A DNA stretch of 64,000 nucleotides from NCBI GenBank assembly GCA_947501615.1, contig CANMWK010000010.1, positions 1 through 64,000 on the forward strand, in the 5' to 3' direction. The stretch is from an uncultured Tenacibaculum sp. (GTDB lineage Bacteria > Bacteroidota > Bacteroidia > Flavobacteriales > Flavobacteriaceae). Below the pieces are notes generated by a model. That model did not search any database, was not told where the DNA came from, and saw only the letters and a program-made list of their open reading frames with translations. Below, one piece after another: positions 35,306-43,853 of this stretch. Every line of letters begins with the position of its first letter. Position 1 is the stretch's first letter. The position numbers and the translations under genes are program-made.

Positions 35306-35340
35306 AAAGGACGTTTACTAACCGTTAGTAAACGTCCTTT
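35306..35340 (+). terminator. Intrinsic terminator of leuS
   Basis: A perfect 15-bp inverted repeat AAAGGACGTTTACTA/TAGTAAACGTCCTTT with a five-base loop lies 9 bp after the stop. Confidence 0.85.
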
Positions 35341-35461
35341 AATCGATAGTGCTTTATATTTTTGTGTTGTTCAATAGGAATTGTCTTTAAAAAATAGTAT
35401 ATTGTAAATCAACATGTTAAGTTTTTTTAAATAAAAAGCTTAAGAATAAAAGGTTTACAAG

Positions 35462-35995
35462 ATGAAAAAACTAATTCCCCTTACACTTGTTTTCTTGAGT
35501 GCCTTTCAAGTTTTCTCTCAAGAACTAACACAAGACACATCAAAAACTACAGTAGTTTTCAAGGTCAAATATTTTGGACACTACATCGATGCTCTTTTTA
35601 CTAAAGTTGACATTGCAGGAAATTTCGATCAAAATAACTTGGATTCAAGTTTTCTAAATGCCACTATAGATGTGAATTCTTTTGATACCAACAATTCGTA
35701 CCGAGATAAAATTCTATCTGAAGATTACTTTGATGTAAAAAACTATCCTGTAATCACATTAGAATCTAAAAAAATAGAGAAAGTTGCTCCAAACTTATAT
35801 AATTTGAATGCAACACTTAACATTAAAGGTACTAGTAAACTCGTTGTTTTACCATTAATTGTTTCCGAAAATGGTAATAGGATTAGTATAAAATCTGATT
35901 TTACTATAAATAGATTAGATTATAAGGTAGGAAAAAGAAGTTTCCTTTTGTCTAAAAAAGTAATTACCAACGTAAATTTTCTAGCGGTAAAGTAA
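35462..35995 (+). CDS. YceI family protein
   Basis: A 177-residue secreted YceI protein with signal peptide (VFLSAFQVFSQ), two strands SSFLNATIDVNS and INRLDYKVGKRSF, and ISGTTK-type loop (NIKGTSKLV). YceI proteins form a lipocalin-like barrel for isoprenoid quinones or amphiphiles. It is paralogous to the next gene (about 45% identical by eye) and stands ahead of the polyketide cluster. Confidence 0.86.
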   Translation: MKKLIPLTLVFLSAFQVFSQELTQDTSKTTVVFKVKYFGHYIDALFTKVDIAGNFDQNNLDSSFLNATIDVNSFDTNNSYRDKILSEDYFDVKNYPVITLESKKIEKVAPNLYNLNATLNIKGTSKLVVLPLIVSENGNRISIKSDFTINRLDYKVGKRSFLLSKKVITNVNFLAVK

Positions 35996-36064
35996 GCTAA
36001 TTCAATATCGTTTTTTAGTCATAATGCTTGTTTTTAAGCACAGTATATTCCGAATTCACATGTA

Positions 36065-36131
36065 CTGAATTTATTTCAGTATTTCGGAACCTGCCATTTA
36101 TGATGAGAACCTGAAACGGGTTCAGGTTGAC
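36065..36131. repeat. REP-like hairpins
   Basis: Two small palindromes in the 303-bp gap between the YceI paralogues: CTGAATTTATTTCAG (36065-36079) and AACCTGAAACGGGTTCAGGTT (36108-36128), the latter followed by GAC. They match the hairpin core of the REP family. The rest of the gap (35996-36298) shows no gene. Confidence 0.6.
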
Positions 36132-36298
36132 ATTAGTTATTATTATACATTACGAATAATCATATAAATAATTAACTAAACCTTAAGATGATAGATTAAT
36201 TATCTTAAAGTTTAGTTATTATTAACGCATGTAAACACAACAGTGCTGTAATTTTCCTTATCTTCAATGCAGTTAAATCCAAATGAATTTACCCCAAG

Positions 36299-36835
36299 AT
36301 GAATAGGTTAATTATACTTGCTTTTTTAAGTGTTACTTCATTAAATCTTACAGCTCAAAAATTTGTTCAAAACCAGTCTGCGACCAAAGTGATGTTCAAA
36401 ATCAAAAATTTTGGATCGTATGTAGATTGTATGTTTTCTAAAGCTGATTTTGAGGTCAAGTTCGATAAGAACGATTTAGCGAATAGTTATATCAATACTA
36501 CGATAGCTGTGTCTTCTATAGAAACCCAAAACAAGTCAAGAGATAAAAGTTTGGCTAAGAAAAAGTACTTTAATGTTGCTGAGTATCCTAATATCACTTT
36601 AAAGTCTACAAAGATTGAAATGATAGATACTAACCTATATAATTTAACAGGTGATCTCACAATTAAAGGCACAACAAAATCAATAACAATCCCAATTAAG
36701 TTATCTGAAAAAGACAATAAAATTAATATCACTTCAGATTTTACTATTGATAGATTAGATTATAAAGTAGGAAAAAGTAGTTTCATTTTATCAAAAAAAG
36801 TAATAGCTAAAGTAAACTATCTTGGTGCAAAATAA
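36299..36835 (+). CDS. YceI family protein, paralogue 2
   Basis: A 178-residue secreted YceI protein with signal peptide ending TAQ. It shares with its upstream paralogue the segments VMFKIKNFGSYVD, LKSTKIEMID, LTIKGTTKS and the end FTIDRLDYKVGKSSFILSKK. Its stop overlaps the start of the FAD oxidoreductase gene (TTG 36822 or GTG 36825), so it may be the first gene of the polyketide cluster transcript. A lipid-carrier role for the cluster product is possible. Confidence 0.85.
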   Translation: MNRLIILAFLSVTSLNLTAQKFVQNQSATKVMFKIKNFGSYVDCMFSKADFEVKFDKNDLANSYINTTIAVSSIETQNKSRDKSLAKKKYFNVAEYPNITLKSTKIEMIDTNLYNLTGDLTIKGTTKSITIPIKLSEKDNKINITSDFTIDRLDYKVGKSSFILSKKVIAKVNYLGAK

Positions 36836-37952
36836 GGTAGTTATTATCGGTGGAGGTTTAGCAGGTTTGGTAAGTGCTATTCATCTTTCTAAAAAAGGAA
36901 TATCGGTAACAGTTATTGAAAAAAACACATATCCGAAACATAAAGTTTGTGGAGAATATATATCAAATGAGGTTTTACCTTATTTACAATCCTTAGGTTT
37001 CGATCCGCTTCAGTTTCAAGCTAAAGAAATTACCGATTTTTCATTATCCACCTCGAAGAATACGACCATAAAAACAAAACTTCCCTTGGGTGGTTTTGGA
37101 ATTAGTAGATACACATTAGATTACGAATTAGCAAAACTGGCTAAGCAAAATGGTGTTGAAATTATTCACGATTATGTAAATCAAATTGATTTTCAGAATG
37201 AAATCTTCACGATAACTACAAAAAGCAACAAAACTTTCACCGCAGCTATTGTTATTGGAGCATATGGAAAGCGTTCTAATATTGATATTAATTTAAAACG
37301 TGCTTTTATTCAGCAGAAATCACCTTTTCTGGCAGTAAAAGCACATTACGAAGGAGAATTCCCAGAGGATAAAGTTTCATTATATAATTTTAAAGGAGGA
37401 TATTGTGGAGTTTCTAAAGTAGAAAACGATCATATTAATATTTGTTATATCACAAGTTACGATGCTTTTAAAAAGCATACAGATATTGATGAATTTCAAA
37501 ATAAAGTCCTTTTACAAAATAAACAATTACAAGAAATTATAGGGAATTCTAAATTAATGTTCCCAAGTCCGTTAACCATAAGTCAGATTTCTTTTGCTGA
37601 AAAACAACCTGTAGAAAATCACATGCTGATGTGTGGCGATACCGCAGGAATGATTCATCCACTTTGCGGAAACGGAATGGCTATGGCAATTCATTCCGCG
37701 CAAATAGCTTCAGAAACTATCATACAATATTTCAATAAAGAGATTTCAACGAGAAAAGAGCTAGAAGAAATATATACTAGAGCATGGAGAAAAGCTTTTA
37801 AAAAGCGTTTACGAATGGGAAGAAAACTTGCTGCTTTGTTTACTATGGATTTCTTTTCGGAAATGATTACCTTAGGGTTACGACTATTTCCATGGATTTT
37901 ACCCATCATTATTAAAAAAACACATGGGAAATACCTCAAACCAATACAATGA
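36822..37952 (+). CDS. FAD-dependent oxidoreductase of the polyketide cluster
   Basis: A 376-residue flavoprotein of the geranylgeranyl-reductase/FixC/PHBH-like superfamily. The dinucleotide motif VVIIGGGLAGLVSAIHL sits at the start, DG-type loops include SRYTLDYEL, and the FAD motif GDTAGMIHPLCGNGMAMA lies near 275. It may hydroxylate or reduce the lipid product. Start codons TTG (36822) or GTG (36825) overlap the upstream YceI gene by 14 or 11 bp. It overlaps the methyltransferase gene by 4 bp. Confidence 0.85.
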   Translation: MVQNKVVIIGGGLAGLVSAIHLSKKGISVTVIEKNTYPKHKVCGEYISNEVLPYLQSLGFDPLQFQAKEITDFSLSTSKNTTIKTKLPLGGFGISRYTLDYELAKLAKQNGVEIIHDYVNQIDFQNEIFTITTKSNKTFTAAIVIGAYGKRSNIDINLKRAFIQQKSPFLAVKAHYEGEFPEDKVSLYNFKGGYCGVSKVENDHINICYITSYDAFKKHTDIDEFQNKVLLQNKQLQEIIGNSKLMFPSPLTISQISFAEKQPVENHMLMCGDTAGMIHPLCGNGMAMAIHSAQIASETIIQYFNKEISTRKELEEIYTRAWRKAFKKRLRMGRKLAALFTMDFFSEMITLGLRLFPWILPIIIKKTHGKYLKPIQ

Positions 37953-38653
37953 TCAATACCAAATATAGAAGCAAAGAAGAAGAAATCATGGATGATTTCG
38001 ATATGTCTGGTGAAACCTTAATTAAAACACTAGACATCATTGCTAAAATTAATCGTGTACTAGGAGGTAATATGTTAACCTTAAATGGCGTAAAAAAACT
38101 CTGTAAAGATCAACCAAAAGAGAAAATGATTTCTATAATCGATTTAGGTTGTGGAAATGGAGATATGTTAAGAGCAATTGCTAACTTAGGAAGAAAACAA
38201 GGTCGTAAGTTTGAACTTATCGGAGTAGATGCAAATCAAACTACAATAGATTATGCAATTGAGTTGTCAAAAGAATATTCAGAGATTCGATATTTGAAAC
38301 AAGATATTTTGACTGACGAATTTAAAAAACTGTCTTACGATATTTCACTATTTACACTTTTCCTGCATCATTTTTCAGATAAAGAAATAGCAAATTTATT
38401 ACCCATAATTCAAGATCGAACCAAGTTAGGTTTAGTAATAAACGATTTACATCGACATAAATTGGCCTATTACTTATTCAAAATTATTACACTATTTATC
38501 AATAATAAAATGGTGAAGAATGATGGTTTGGTATCTATTTTAAGAGGATTTAAAAGAAAAGAACTAGAAAGTTTTGCTAAGAATTTATCTGGTAAAAGCA
38601 CAATTACATGGAAATGGGCATTCCGTTACCAATGGTTAATAAAGCATCATTAA
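37949..38653 (+). CDS. SAM-dependent methyltransferase
   Basis: A 234-residue class I methyltransferase with motif I IDLGCGNGDMLRA (about 65-77) and motif II around ELIGVDAN. Length and motif order fit small-molecule O- or C-methyltransferases. The ATG at 37949 overlaps the stop of the flavoprotein gene. In Streptomyces alkylresorcinol operons, a methyltransferase and a flavoprotein accompany the type III synthase, giving methylated quinone lipids. Confidence 0.86.
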   Translation: MINTKYRSKEEEIMDDFDMSGETLIKTLDIIAKINRVLGGNMLTLNGVKKLCKDQPKEKMISIIDLGCGNGDMLRAIANLGRKQGRKFELIGVDANQTTIDYAIELSKEYSEIRYLKQDILTDEFKKLSYDISLFTLFLHHFSDKEIANLLPIIQDRTKLGLVINDLHRHKLAYYLFKIITLFINNKMVKNDGLVSILRGFKRKELESFAKNLSGKSTITWKWAFRYQWLIKHH

Positions 38654-38659
38654 ATATTT

Positions 38660-39712
38660 ATGAGCGTACGAATTATATCAGTTGCAAAGCAACTTCCAAA
38701 ATACACAAGAAACACAAAAGAAATTTTACCGTATTTAAAAGTATGGTTGTCTGGTCAAGAAGAACGTTTTCAGCGAAAGGCAATTAAAATTTTTGAAAAT
38801 GCAGGTGTAGATCGACGTTATTCAATTATGGATGCAGAAGATGTTTTTTTAAACACTTCTTTTGAAGAGAAAAATGAAATCTATACGAGAGAATGTACAA
38901 AGTTAGCAGAACAAGCTTTGGTGAAAGCTTTGGCGAAAGCAAATCTTGCCGCAAATGAAGTTGATTATATTATTACAGTAAGTTGTACAGGGATTATGAT
39001 TCCGTCTTTAGATGCTTATCTAATAAATAGTTTAGAAATGAAACAAGATATTGTTCGTTTACCCGTGACAGAAATGGGGTGTGCAGCTGGAGTTTCAGGA
39101 ATTATTTATGCGAAGAATTTTTTAAAAGCAAACCCGAATAAAAGAGCTGCAGTAATCGCTGTAGAATCGCCAACAGCTACGTTTCAATTAGATGATTATT
39201 CGATGGTAAATATTGTAAGCGCTGCTATTTTTGGAGATGGAGCATCGGCAGTTATTTTATCGTCTTATGAAGATGAAGCTGGTCCGGAAATCCTAGATGA
39301 AGCAATGTATCATTTTTATGATGCAACACATATGATGGGATTCAATTTAAAAAATACTGGATTACAAATGGTGTTAGATAAATCTGTTCCTGAGACAATT
39401 TCAAATCATTTTCCGAAGTTTATCCATCCTTTTTTAGAAAAGAATAAGCTAAGCATATCAGATATAGATCATTTAGTTTTTCACCCAGGTGGAAAGAAAA
39501 TCGTACAAACAGTAGAAGATCTTTTTGGAAAATTAGGAAAGAATATAGACGATACGAAAGAGGTTTTAAAATTATATGGAAACATGTCGAGCGCTACTGT
39601 TTTATATGTTTTAGAACGTTTTATGGATAGAGATTTACCAAAAGGAGATAAAGGATTACTATTGAGTTTCGGACCCGGATTTTCAGCGCAACGAATTTTA
39701 TTAGAATGGTAA
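38660..39712 (+). CDS. Type III polyketide synthase
   Basis: A 350-residue chalcone-synthase-like enzyme. The catalytic triad is Cys141 (TEMGCAAGVSG), His275 (VFHPGGKKI) and Asn308 (YGNMSSATV). Type III synthases extend an acyl-CoA or acyl-ACP starter with malonyl-CoA and cyclise it to a resorcinol, phloroglucinol or pyrone. The neighbouring fatty-acid genes point to a long-chain acyl starter. It overlaps the next gene by 7 bp. Confidence 0.94.
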   Translation: MSVRIISVAKQLPKYTRNTKEILPYLKVWLSGQEERFQRKAIKIFENAGVDRRYSIMDAEDVFLNTSFEEKNEIYTRECTKLAEQALVKALAKANLAANEVDYIITVSCTGIMIPSLDAYLINSLEMKQDIVRLPVTEMGCAAGVSGIIYAKNFLKANPNKRAAVIAVESPTATFQLDDYSMVNIVSAAIFGDGASAVILSSYEDEAGPEILDEAMYHFYDATHMMGFNLKNTGLQMVLDKSVPETISNHFPKFIHPFLEKNKLSISDIDHLVFHPGGKKIVQTVEDLFGKLGKNIDDTKEVLKLYGNMSSATVLYVLERFMDRDLPKGDKGLLLSFGPGFSAQRILLEW

Positions 39713-40506
39713 GAGAATTTGAGCATAAAAATGAATGGGCTATTATTTTAGGTGGTTCTAGCGGATTGGGTTTAGCAACTGCTAAAAAGCTAGCAAAACA
39801 CGGTCTGAATATCTGTGTTTTACATCGAGATAGAAAATCTGATATGTCACGCATTGAAAATGATTTTGAAATTATTCGTAATGAAAATGTTCAATTATTA
39901 GCTTTTAATGTGGATGCATTGCATAGTGAGAAAAGAGCACATGTTATTTCAGAATTGAAAGAGAATTTAGGATCAACAGGAAAGATTCGAGTATTTGTAC
40001 ACAGTATTGCTAAGGGAAATTTAAAACCTATGGTTACTCAAGATGAATCACCACAATTAAAAAACGATGATTTTAGTCTAACCATCAATGCCATGGCGAT
40101 TAGTTTATACGATTGGGTAAAGGCATTATTTACTGCGAAGTTATTTGCTGATGACACTAGAATTATAAGTTTTACAAGTGAAGGGAATCGGAAGGTTTGG
40201 CAAAATTATGCAGCGGTTTCTGCGGCTAAAGTAACTTTAGAAGCGATTACTCGAAACATTGCTTTAGAGTTTGCTCCTTACGGAATTAAAGCGAATTGTA
40301 TTCAAGCAGGTGTTACCGATACAAATTCATTTCAACGAATTCCAGGAAGTGAAACTATAAAAAATCACGTGTTAAAAACGAATCCTTTTAAACGGTTAAC
40401 CACGCCAGAAGATGTGGCAAATGTGGTATATTTATTAAGTAAAGATGAAGCCAAATGGATTAATGGAAGTATTATTCCTGTGGACGGCGGAGAACATATA
40501 GTGTAA
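39706..40506 (+). CDS. SDR enoyl-ACP reductase (FabL-like)
   Basis: A 266-residue short-chain dehydrogenase with cofactor motif LGGSSGLGLA (15-24). The active-site spacing is Tyr168-x6-Lys175 (NYAAVSAAK), the enoyl-reductase signature, instead of Tyr-x3-Lys of ketoreductases. The surrounding segments FVHSIAKGNLKP and ALEFAPYGIKANCIQAG resemble FabL. It would reduce the trans-2-enoyl-ACP in a dedicated fatty-acid cycle. Confusion with a ketoreductase is possible, but the Tyr-Lys spacing argues against it. Confidence 0.8.
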   Translation: MVREFEHKNEWAIILGGSSGLGLATAKKLAKHGLNICVLHRDRKSDMSRIENDFEIIRNENVQLLAFNVDALHSEKRAHVISELKENLGSTGKIRVFVHSIAKGNLKPMVTQDESPQLKNDDFSLTINAMAISLYDWVKALFTAKLFADDTRIISFTSEGNRKVWQNYAAVSAAKVTLEAITRNIALEFAPYGIKANCIQAGVTDTNSFQRIPGSETIKNHVLKTNPFKRLTTPEDVANVVYLLSKDEAKWINGSIIPVDGGEHIV

Positions 40507-40507
40507 C

Positions 40508-40951
40508 ATGACAAGTGAACAAATCATAACAGTATTACCTTATGAAAAACCTTTTTTATTTGTTGATGAAATCATCAATATTTCTGAAGAAGGAGTAACT
40601 GGTCAGTATACATTTCAAAAAGAAGAATTTTATTATCAAGGACATTTTAAAGATCATCCAGTAACGCCAGGAGTTATATTAACCGAAGTAATGGCGCAAA
40701 TTGGTGTAGTTTGTCTCGGTATCTATCTTTTAGGAAAAGAAAGTGTGTTAGAAGAAAAACCAGCAATAGCGTTAACATCTCATGCTATCGATTTCTTTCT
40801 TCCTGTATTTCCTGAAGAAAAAGTAACGATCATTTCTGAAAAACAATATTTCAGGTTTCATAAATTGAAATGTCATGTAAAAATGCTGAATGCTAAAGGC
40901 GAATTAGTGTGTAGAGGTGAAATCGCCGGAATGTTAACGAATAAAAAATAA
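40508..40951 (+). CDS. FabZ/FabA-like 3-hydroxyacyl-ACP dehydratase
   Basis: A 147-residue hotdog protein with the catalytic segment GHFKDHPVTPGVIL (46-59), holding the histidine, and an acidic residue in LTEVMAQ. It removes water from 3-hydroxyacyl-ACP. Together with the ketosynthase and enoyl reductase it supplies most of an elongation cycle; the 3-ketoreductase would have to come from the housekeeping FabG. Confidence 0.88.
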   Translation: MTSEQIITVLPYEKPFLFVDEIINISEEGVTGQYTFQKEEFYYQGHFKDHPVTPGVILTEVMAQIGVVCLGIYLLGKESVLEEKPAIALTSHAIDFFLPVFPEEKVTIISEKQYFRFHKLKCHVKMLNAKGELVCRGEIAGMLTNKK

Positions 40952-40955
40952 TCAG

Positions 40956-42230
40956 TTGAATAAAAGAGTTGTAATAACAGGTTTAGGTGTTGTTGCTCCA
41001 AATGGGGTTGATATACAGTCGTTTACAAGTACGATTAAAAATGGTGTTTCTGGTGTTACATTTCATCAAGATTTAAAAGATTTGAATTTTTCGTGTTGCA
41101 TTGGCGGACTTCCAACAATCACCGAAGAGAAAAAACTAGATTATTTAACGGCTTTAGAATTGAGAGGTTTTAATAGCTCTGGAATTTTATACGGTTGTAT
41201 TGCTGGAATAGATGCTTGGAAAGATGCTGGTTTTACAGTTGATAAAGAAAGTGATTTAGACTTTGATACAGGAATTGTTTTTGGAACAGGGACTTCTGGG
41301 GTTGAAAAATTTCGTGAAGCTATTTATAAAGTTGACGATAATAAAGTAAAACGTTTGGGTAGCACAACGGTTATACAAACGATGGCTAGTGGAATTAGTG
41401 CATACTTAGGTGGTAAACTCGGTTTAGGAAATCAAGTAACTACAAATTCTTCTGCTTGTACAACTGGAACGGAAGCAATATTAATGGGTTACGATAGAAT
41501 TGCTTCCGGTAAAGCAAATCGAATGTTAGTTGGTAGTTGTAGTGATGGCGGACCTTATGTTTGGGGTGGTTTCGATGCCATGCGAGTAACGACATATAAA
41601 CACAATGAGAATCCAGAACAAGGATCTCGTCCAATGAGCGCAACAGCATCTGGTTTTGTTCCAGGAGCTGGAGCCGGAGCCTTGGTGTTAGAATCTTTAG
41701 AAAGTGCGTTAGAACGAGGAGCAACTATTTATGGAGAAGTTTTAGGTGGAGCTGTTAATTCTGGCGGACAAAGAAATGGTGGAACAATGACTGCGCCTAA
41801 TGGAATAGCTGTACAACGATGTATTACAGACGCAATTCGAAATTCAGGAATTACTGCGGATGAAATTGATGTGATTAATGGACATTTAACTGCTACATCA
41901 AAAGATGCTTTTGAAATTCAAAATTGGTCAGAAGCATTAGGTAGAAAAGGAGCGAATTTTCCTTACATTAATTCATTAAAATCAATGATTGGACATTGTT
42001 TAGCCGCTGCTGGAAGTATCGAAAGTGTTTCTGCTGTTCTTCAGTTACATCACGATTTTATATTTCCATCGATAAATTGTGAAGATATTCATCAAGATAT
42101 TTTAGCTGAAATAGATCCAGCACGAATTCCGAAAGAAAAAATAGATATAAAAATTAATATTATAGCCAAAGCAAGTTTTGGTTTTGGCGACGTAAACGGA
42201 TGCGTAATATTCAAGAAATATAAAGACTGA
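40956..42230 (+). CDS. Beta-ketoacyl-ACP synthase (FabF-like)
   Basis: A 424-residue elongating ketosynthase with the triad Cys168 (TNSSACTTG), His310 (INGHLTATSKDA) and His347 (KSMIGHCLAAAG). It condenses malonyl-ACP with an acyl-ACP. The start is a TTG five bases after the dehydratase stop; no earlier in-frame ATG exists. The HLTATSK segment differs from the common HGTSTPLGD loop, as in ketosynthases of aryl-polyene-type and other secondary pathways. Confidence 0.9.
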   Translation: MNKRVVITGLGVVAPNGVDIQSFTSTIKNGVSGVTFHQDLKDLNFSCCIGGLPTITEEKKLDYLTALELRGFNSSGILYGCIAGIDAWKDAGFTVDKESDLDFDTGIVFGTGTSGVEKFREAIYKVDDNKVKRLGSTTVIQTMASGISAYLGGKLGLGNQVTTNSSACTTGTEAILMGYDRIASGKANRMLVGSCSDGGPYVWGGFDAMRVTTYKHNENPEQGSRPMSATASGFVPGAGAGALVLESLESALERGATIYGEVLGGAVNSGGQRNGGTMTAPNGIAVQRCITDAIRNSGITADEIDVINGHLTATSKDAFEIQNWSEALGRKGANFPYINSLKSMIGHCLAAAGSIESVSAVLQLHHDFIFPSINCEDIHQDILAEIDPARIPKEKIDIKINIIAKASFGFGDVNGCVIFKKYKD

Positions 42231-42302
42231 TTTTTAGAGAAACAAGAGACAAGATCAAAGACTTAATCTTTTTCTTTACATAGTACTTAATACTAACAAG
42301 AC

Positions 42303-42554
42303 ATGACAAACGAAGAACTAATACCTAAATTAAAAGAAATCGTTAAACCTTATATTCAAGACCAAGCGGCTTTTGATAATTTAACGGAGGACACTGATTT
42401 TATTAATGATTTAAAAATCAATTCTGCTAATTTAGTGGATGTAGTTTTAGATGTTGAAGATGAGTTTGATATCGAAATAGATAACGATGCTATGGAGCAA
42501 ATGCTAAATGTAAAAAATGCAATAGCAATTATTAAAGACAAATTAGCTTCGTAA
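42303..42554 (+). CDS. Acyl carrier protein
   Basis: An 83-residue acidic four-helix carrier protein. The phosphopantetheine serine lies in KINSANLVDVVLDVEDEF; the usual DSL is NSA here. Its stop and the start of the phosphopantetheinyl transferase gene share one base (TAATG), pairing the carrier with its activating enzyme. It carries the growing chain in the cluster. Confidence 0.9.
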   Translation: MTNEELIPKLKEIVKPYIQDQAAFDNLTEDTDFINDLKINSANLVDVVLDVEDEFDIEIDNDAMEQMLNVKNAIAIIKDKLAS

Positions 42555-43147
42555 TGATTGGGAACGATATTGTAGATATCAACTTTACACGAAAGCAAAG
42601 TAATTGGCAGCGTGACGGTTTTTTAGATAAAATTTTCACATCTGAAGAACAAGAACATGTACTGAAAAGTAAATGTAATTTTACTTCAGTTTGGCAATTG
42701 TGGAGTATGAAAGAGAGTGTCTACAAAATCTATGTTCGAAAACATAAAGAACGCTTCTTTGCTCCTAAAAAACTCGTATGCACTCCTACTAATTCTTCTA
42801 ACGGATCGGTAGTAATAAATGATGAAAAGTATCTTACGAAAACTATCACGAATAAAAATTATATCTATACCACTGCAATTTCTGATGTAAGCAATTTATC
42901 AAGTGTTGATACTTTTTGTTTTACTTTAAAAGGAAGTGATTTCAGTACACAACGAGCAACAGTTTACACTCAATTAAAAAATAGAATTGCAGAAAAATAT
43001 AATCTGAATTCTGAAATTATTCAAATAGAAAAAACAGCATTAGGTATTCCAGAAGTTAAAGTTAATAATCAAACATTAGGAGTTAATATATCACTTACCC
43101 ATCACGGTAATTATGGCGCAGTTTCAATCTTAAATCTAAACTCATGA
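42554..43147 (+). CDS. 4'-phosphopantetheinyl transferase
   Basis: A 197-residue enzyme that adds the phosphopantetheine arm to the ACP serine. It shows the start MIGNDIVDI and the motif WSMKESVYK (W..KES.YK, about 51-59) that holds the catalytic Glu/Lys. It overlaps the ACP and the following membrane-protein genes by 1 and 4 bp. A dedicated PPTase suggests the ACP is not served by the housekeeping AcpS. Confidence 0.88.
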   Translation: MIGNDIVDINFTRKQSNWQRDGFLDKIFTSEEQEHVLKSKCNFTSVWQLWSMKESVYKIYVRKHKERFFAPKKLVCTPTNSSNGSVVINDEKYLTKTITNKNYIYTTAISDVSNLSSVDTFCFTLKGSDFSTQRATVYTQLKNRIAEKYNLNSEIIQIEKTALGIPEVKVNNQTLGVNISLTHHGNYGAVSILNLNS

Positions 43148-43569
43148 AAGAATTTATCGCTTACGCAAAATTGCAATTGTCAGTAGATAAAAAACTAATT
43201 TTAACCTATGCAATCGTATACTTTATATGGGGAACCATAATGAATAATTTTGGTGCAGCTGTTGAAATTGCAAGATTTACTTATTGGTGGCAAGTAATTA
43301 CGTGTTATATCTTTTATATGATTCCGATATCGTTGCTTTTACGTGGTTTACCATTTCATATGCAATATGCTTACGGATTAATAGCTATGGGTGTATTGGA
43401 GTTTTTAGGTTATGCGTTACAAACTTCTTATGCATATCCTGATAATATTTTAGATAAACTTTTTAATATCAGGAATTTTAGTTTGGGGATGACGATGTTT
43501 TTTGGTTTGTATTTTCCTATCGGAAACATGATGGTTGGTAAAATTTATAAAACTATCTTTGGCAGCTAA
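43144..43569 (+). CDS. Four-helix membrane protein of the cluster
   Basis: A 141-residue integral membrane protein with about four hydrophobic segments. Its ATG overlaps the PPTase stop (ATGA), so it should be co-translated. No family is recognised. It could be a membrane factor for the lipid product or for assembly of the pathway enzymes. Confidence 0.75.
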   Translation: MKEFIAYAKLQLSVDKKLILTYAIVYFIWGTIMNNFGAAVEIARFTYWWQVITCYIFYMIPISLLLRGLPFHMQYAYGLIAMGVLEFLGYALQTSYAYPDNILDKLFNIRNFSLGMTMFFGLYFPIGNMMVGKIYKTIFGS

Positions 43570-43585
43570 AAATTGAAATATTATT

Positions 43586-43840
43586 ATGCCATTTCATGAG
43601 ATTTTAGGGTATTTAGCAGCATTTCTAACCACGGCTTCTTTTCTACCTCAGGTATATAAAACATGGAAAACAAAATCTACAGAAGGATTATCACTTACCA
43701 TGTATACTATTTTTCTAACAGGAATTATTTGCTGGTTGATTTACGGTATTTACTTAAATAGTTTGCCTATAATTTTAGCAAACACAGTTACAGGAGTTTC
43801 AGTAGTTATGCTAATAATAATGAAACTTAAATACAAATAG
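43586..43840 (+). CDS. SemiSWEET/PQ-loop family transporter
   Basis: An 84-residue, three-helix protein with the PQ-loop segment ASFLPQVYKTWKTKSTEGLS (16-35), typical of SemiSWEET transporters. These dimerise to form an alternating-access sugar-like pore. Cargo is unknown. It sits 16 bp after the membrane protein gene. Confidence 0.9.
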   Translation: MPFHEILGYLAAFLTTASFLPQVYKTWKTKSTEGLSLTMYTIFLTGIICWLIYGIYLNSLPIILANTVTGVSVVMLIIMKLKYK

Positions 43841-43853
43841 TAAACTATATTTC

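Noticed and set aside
41440..41724. 94-codon frame antisense to the ketosynthase
   Set aside because: It lies wholly inside a conserved FabF-like gene with catalytic residues in the other frame.
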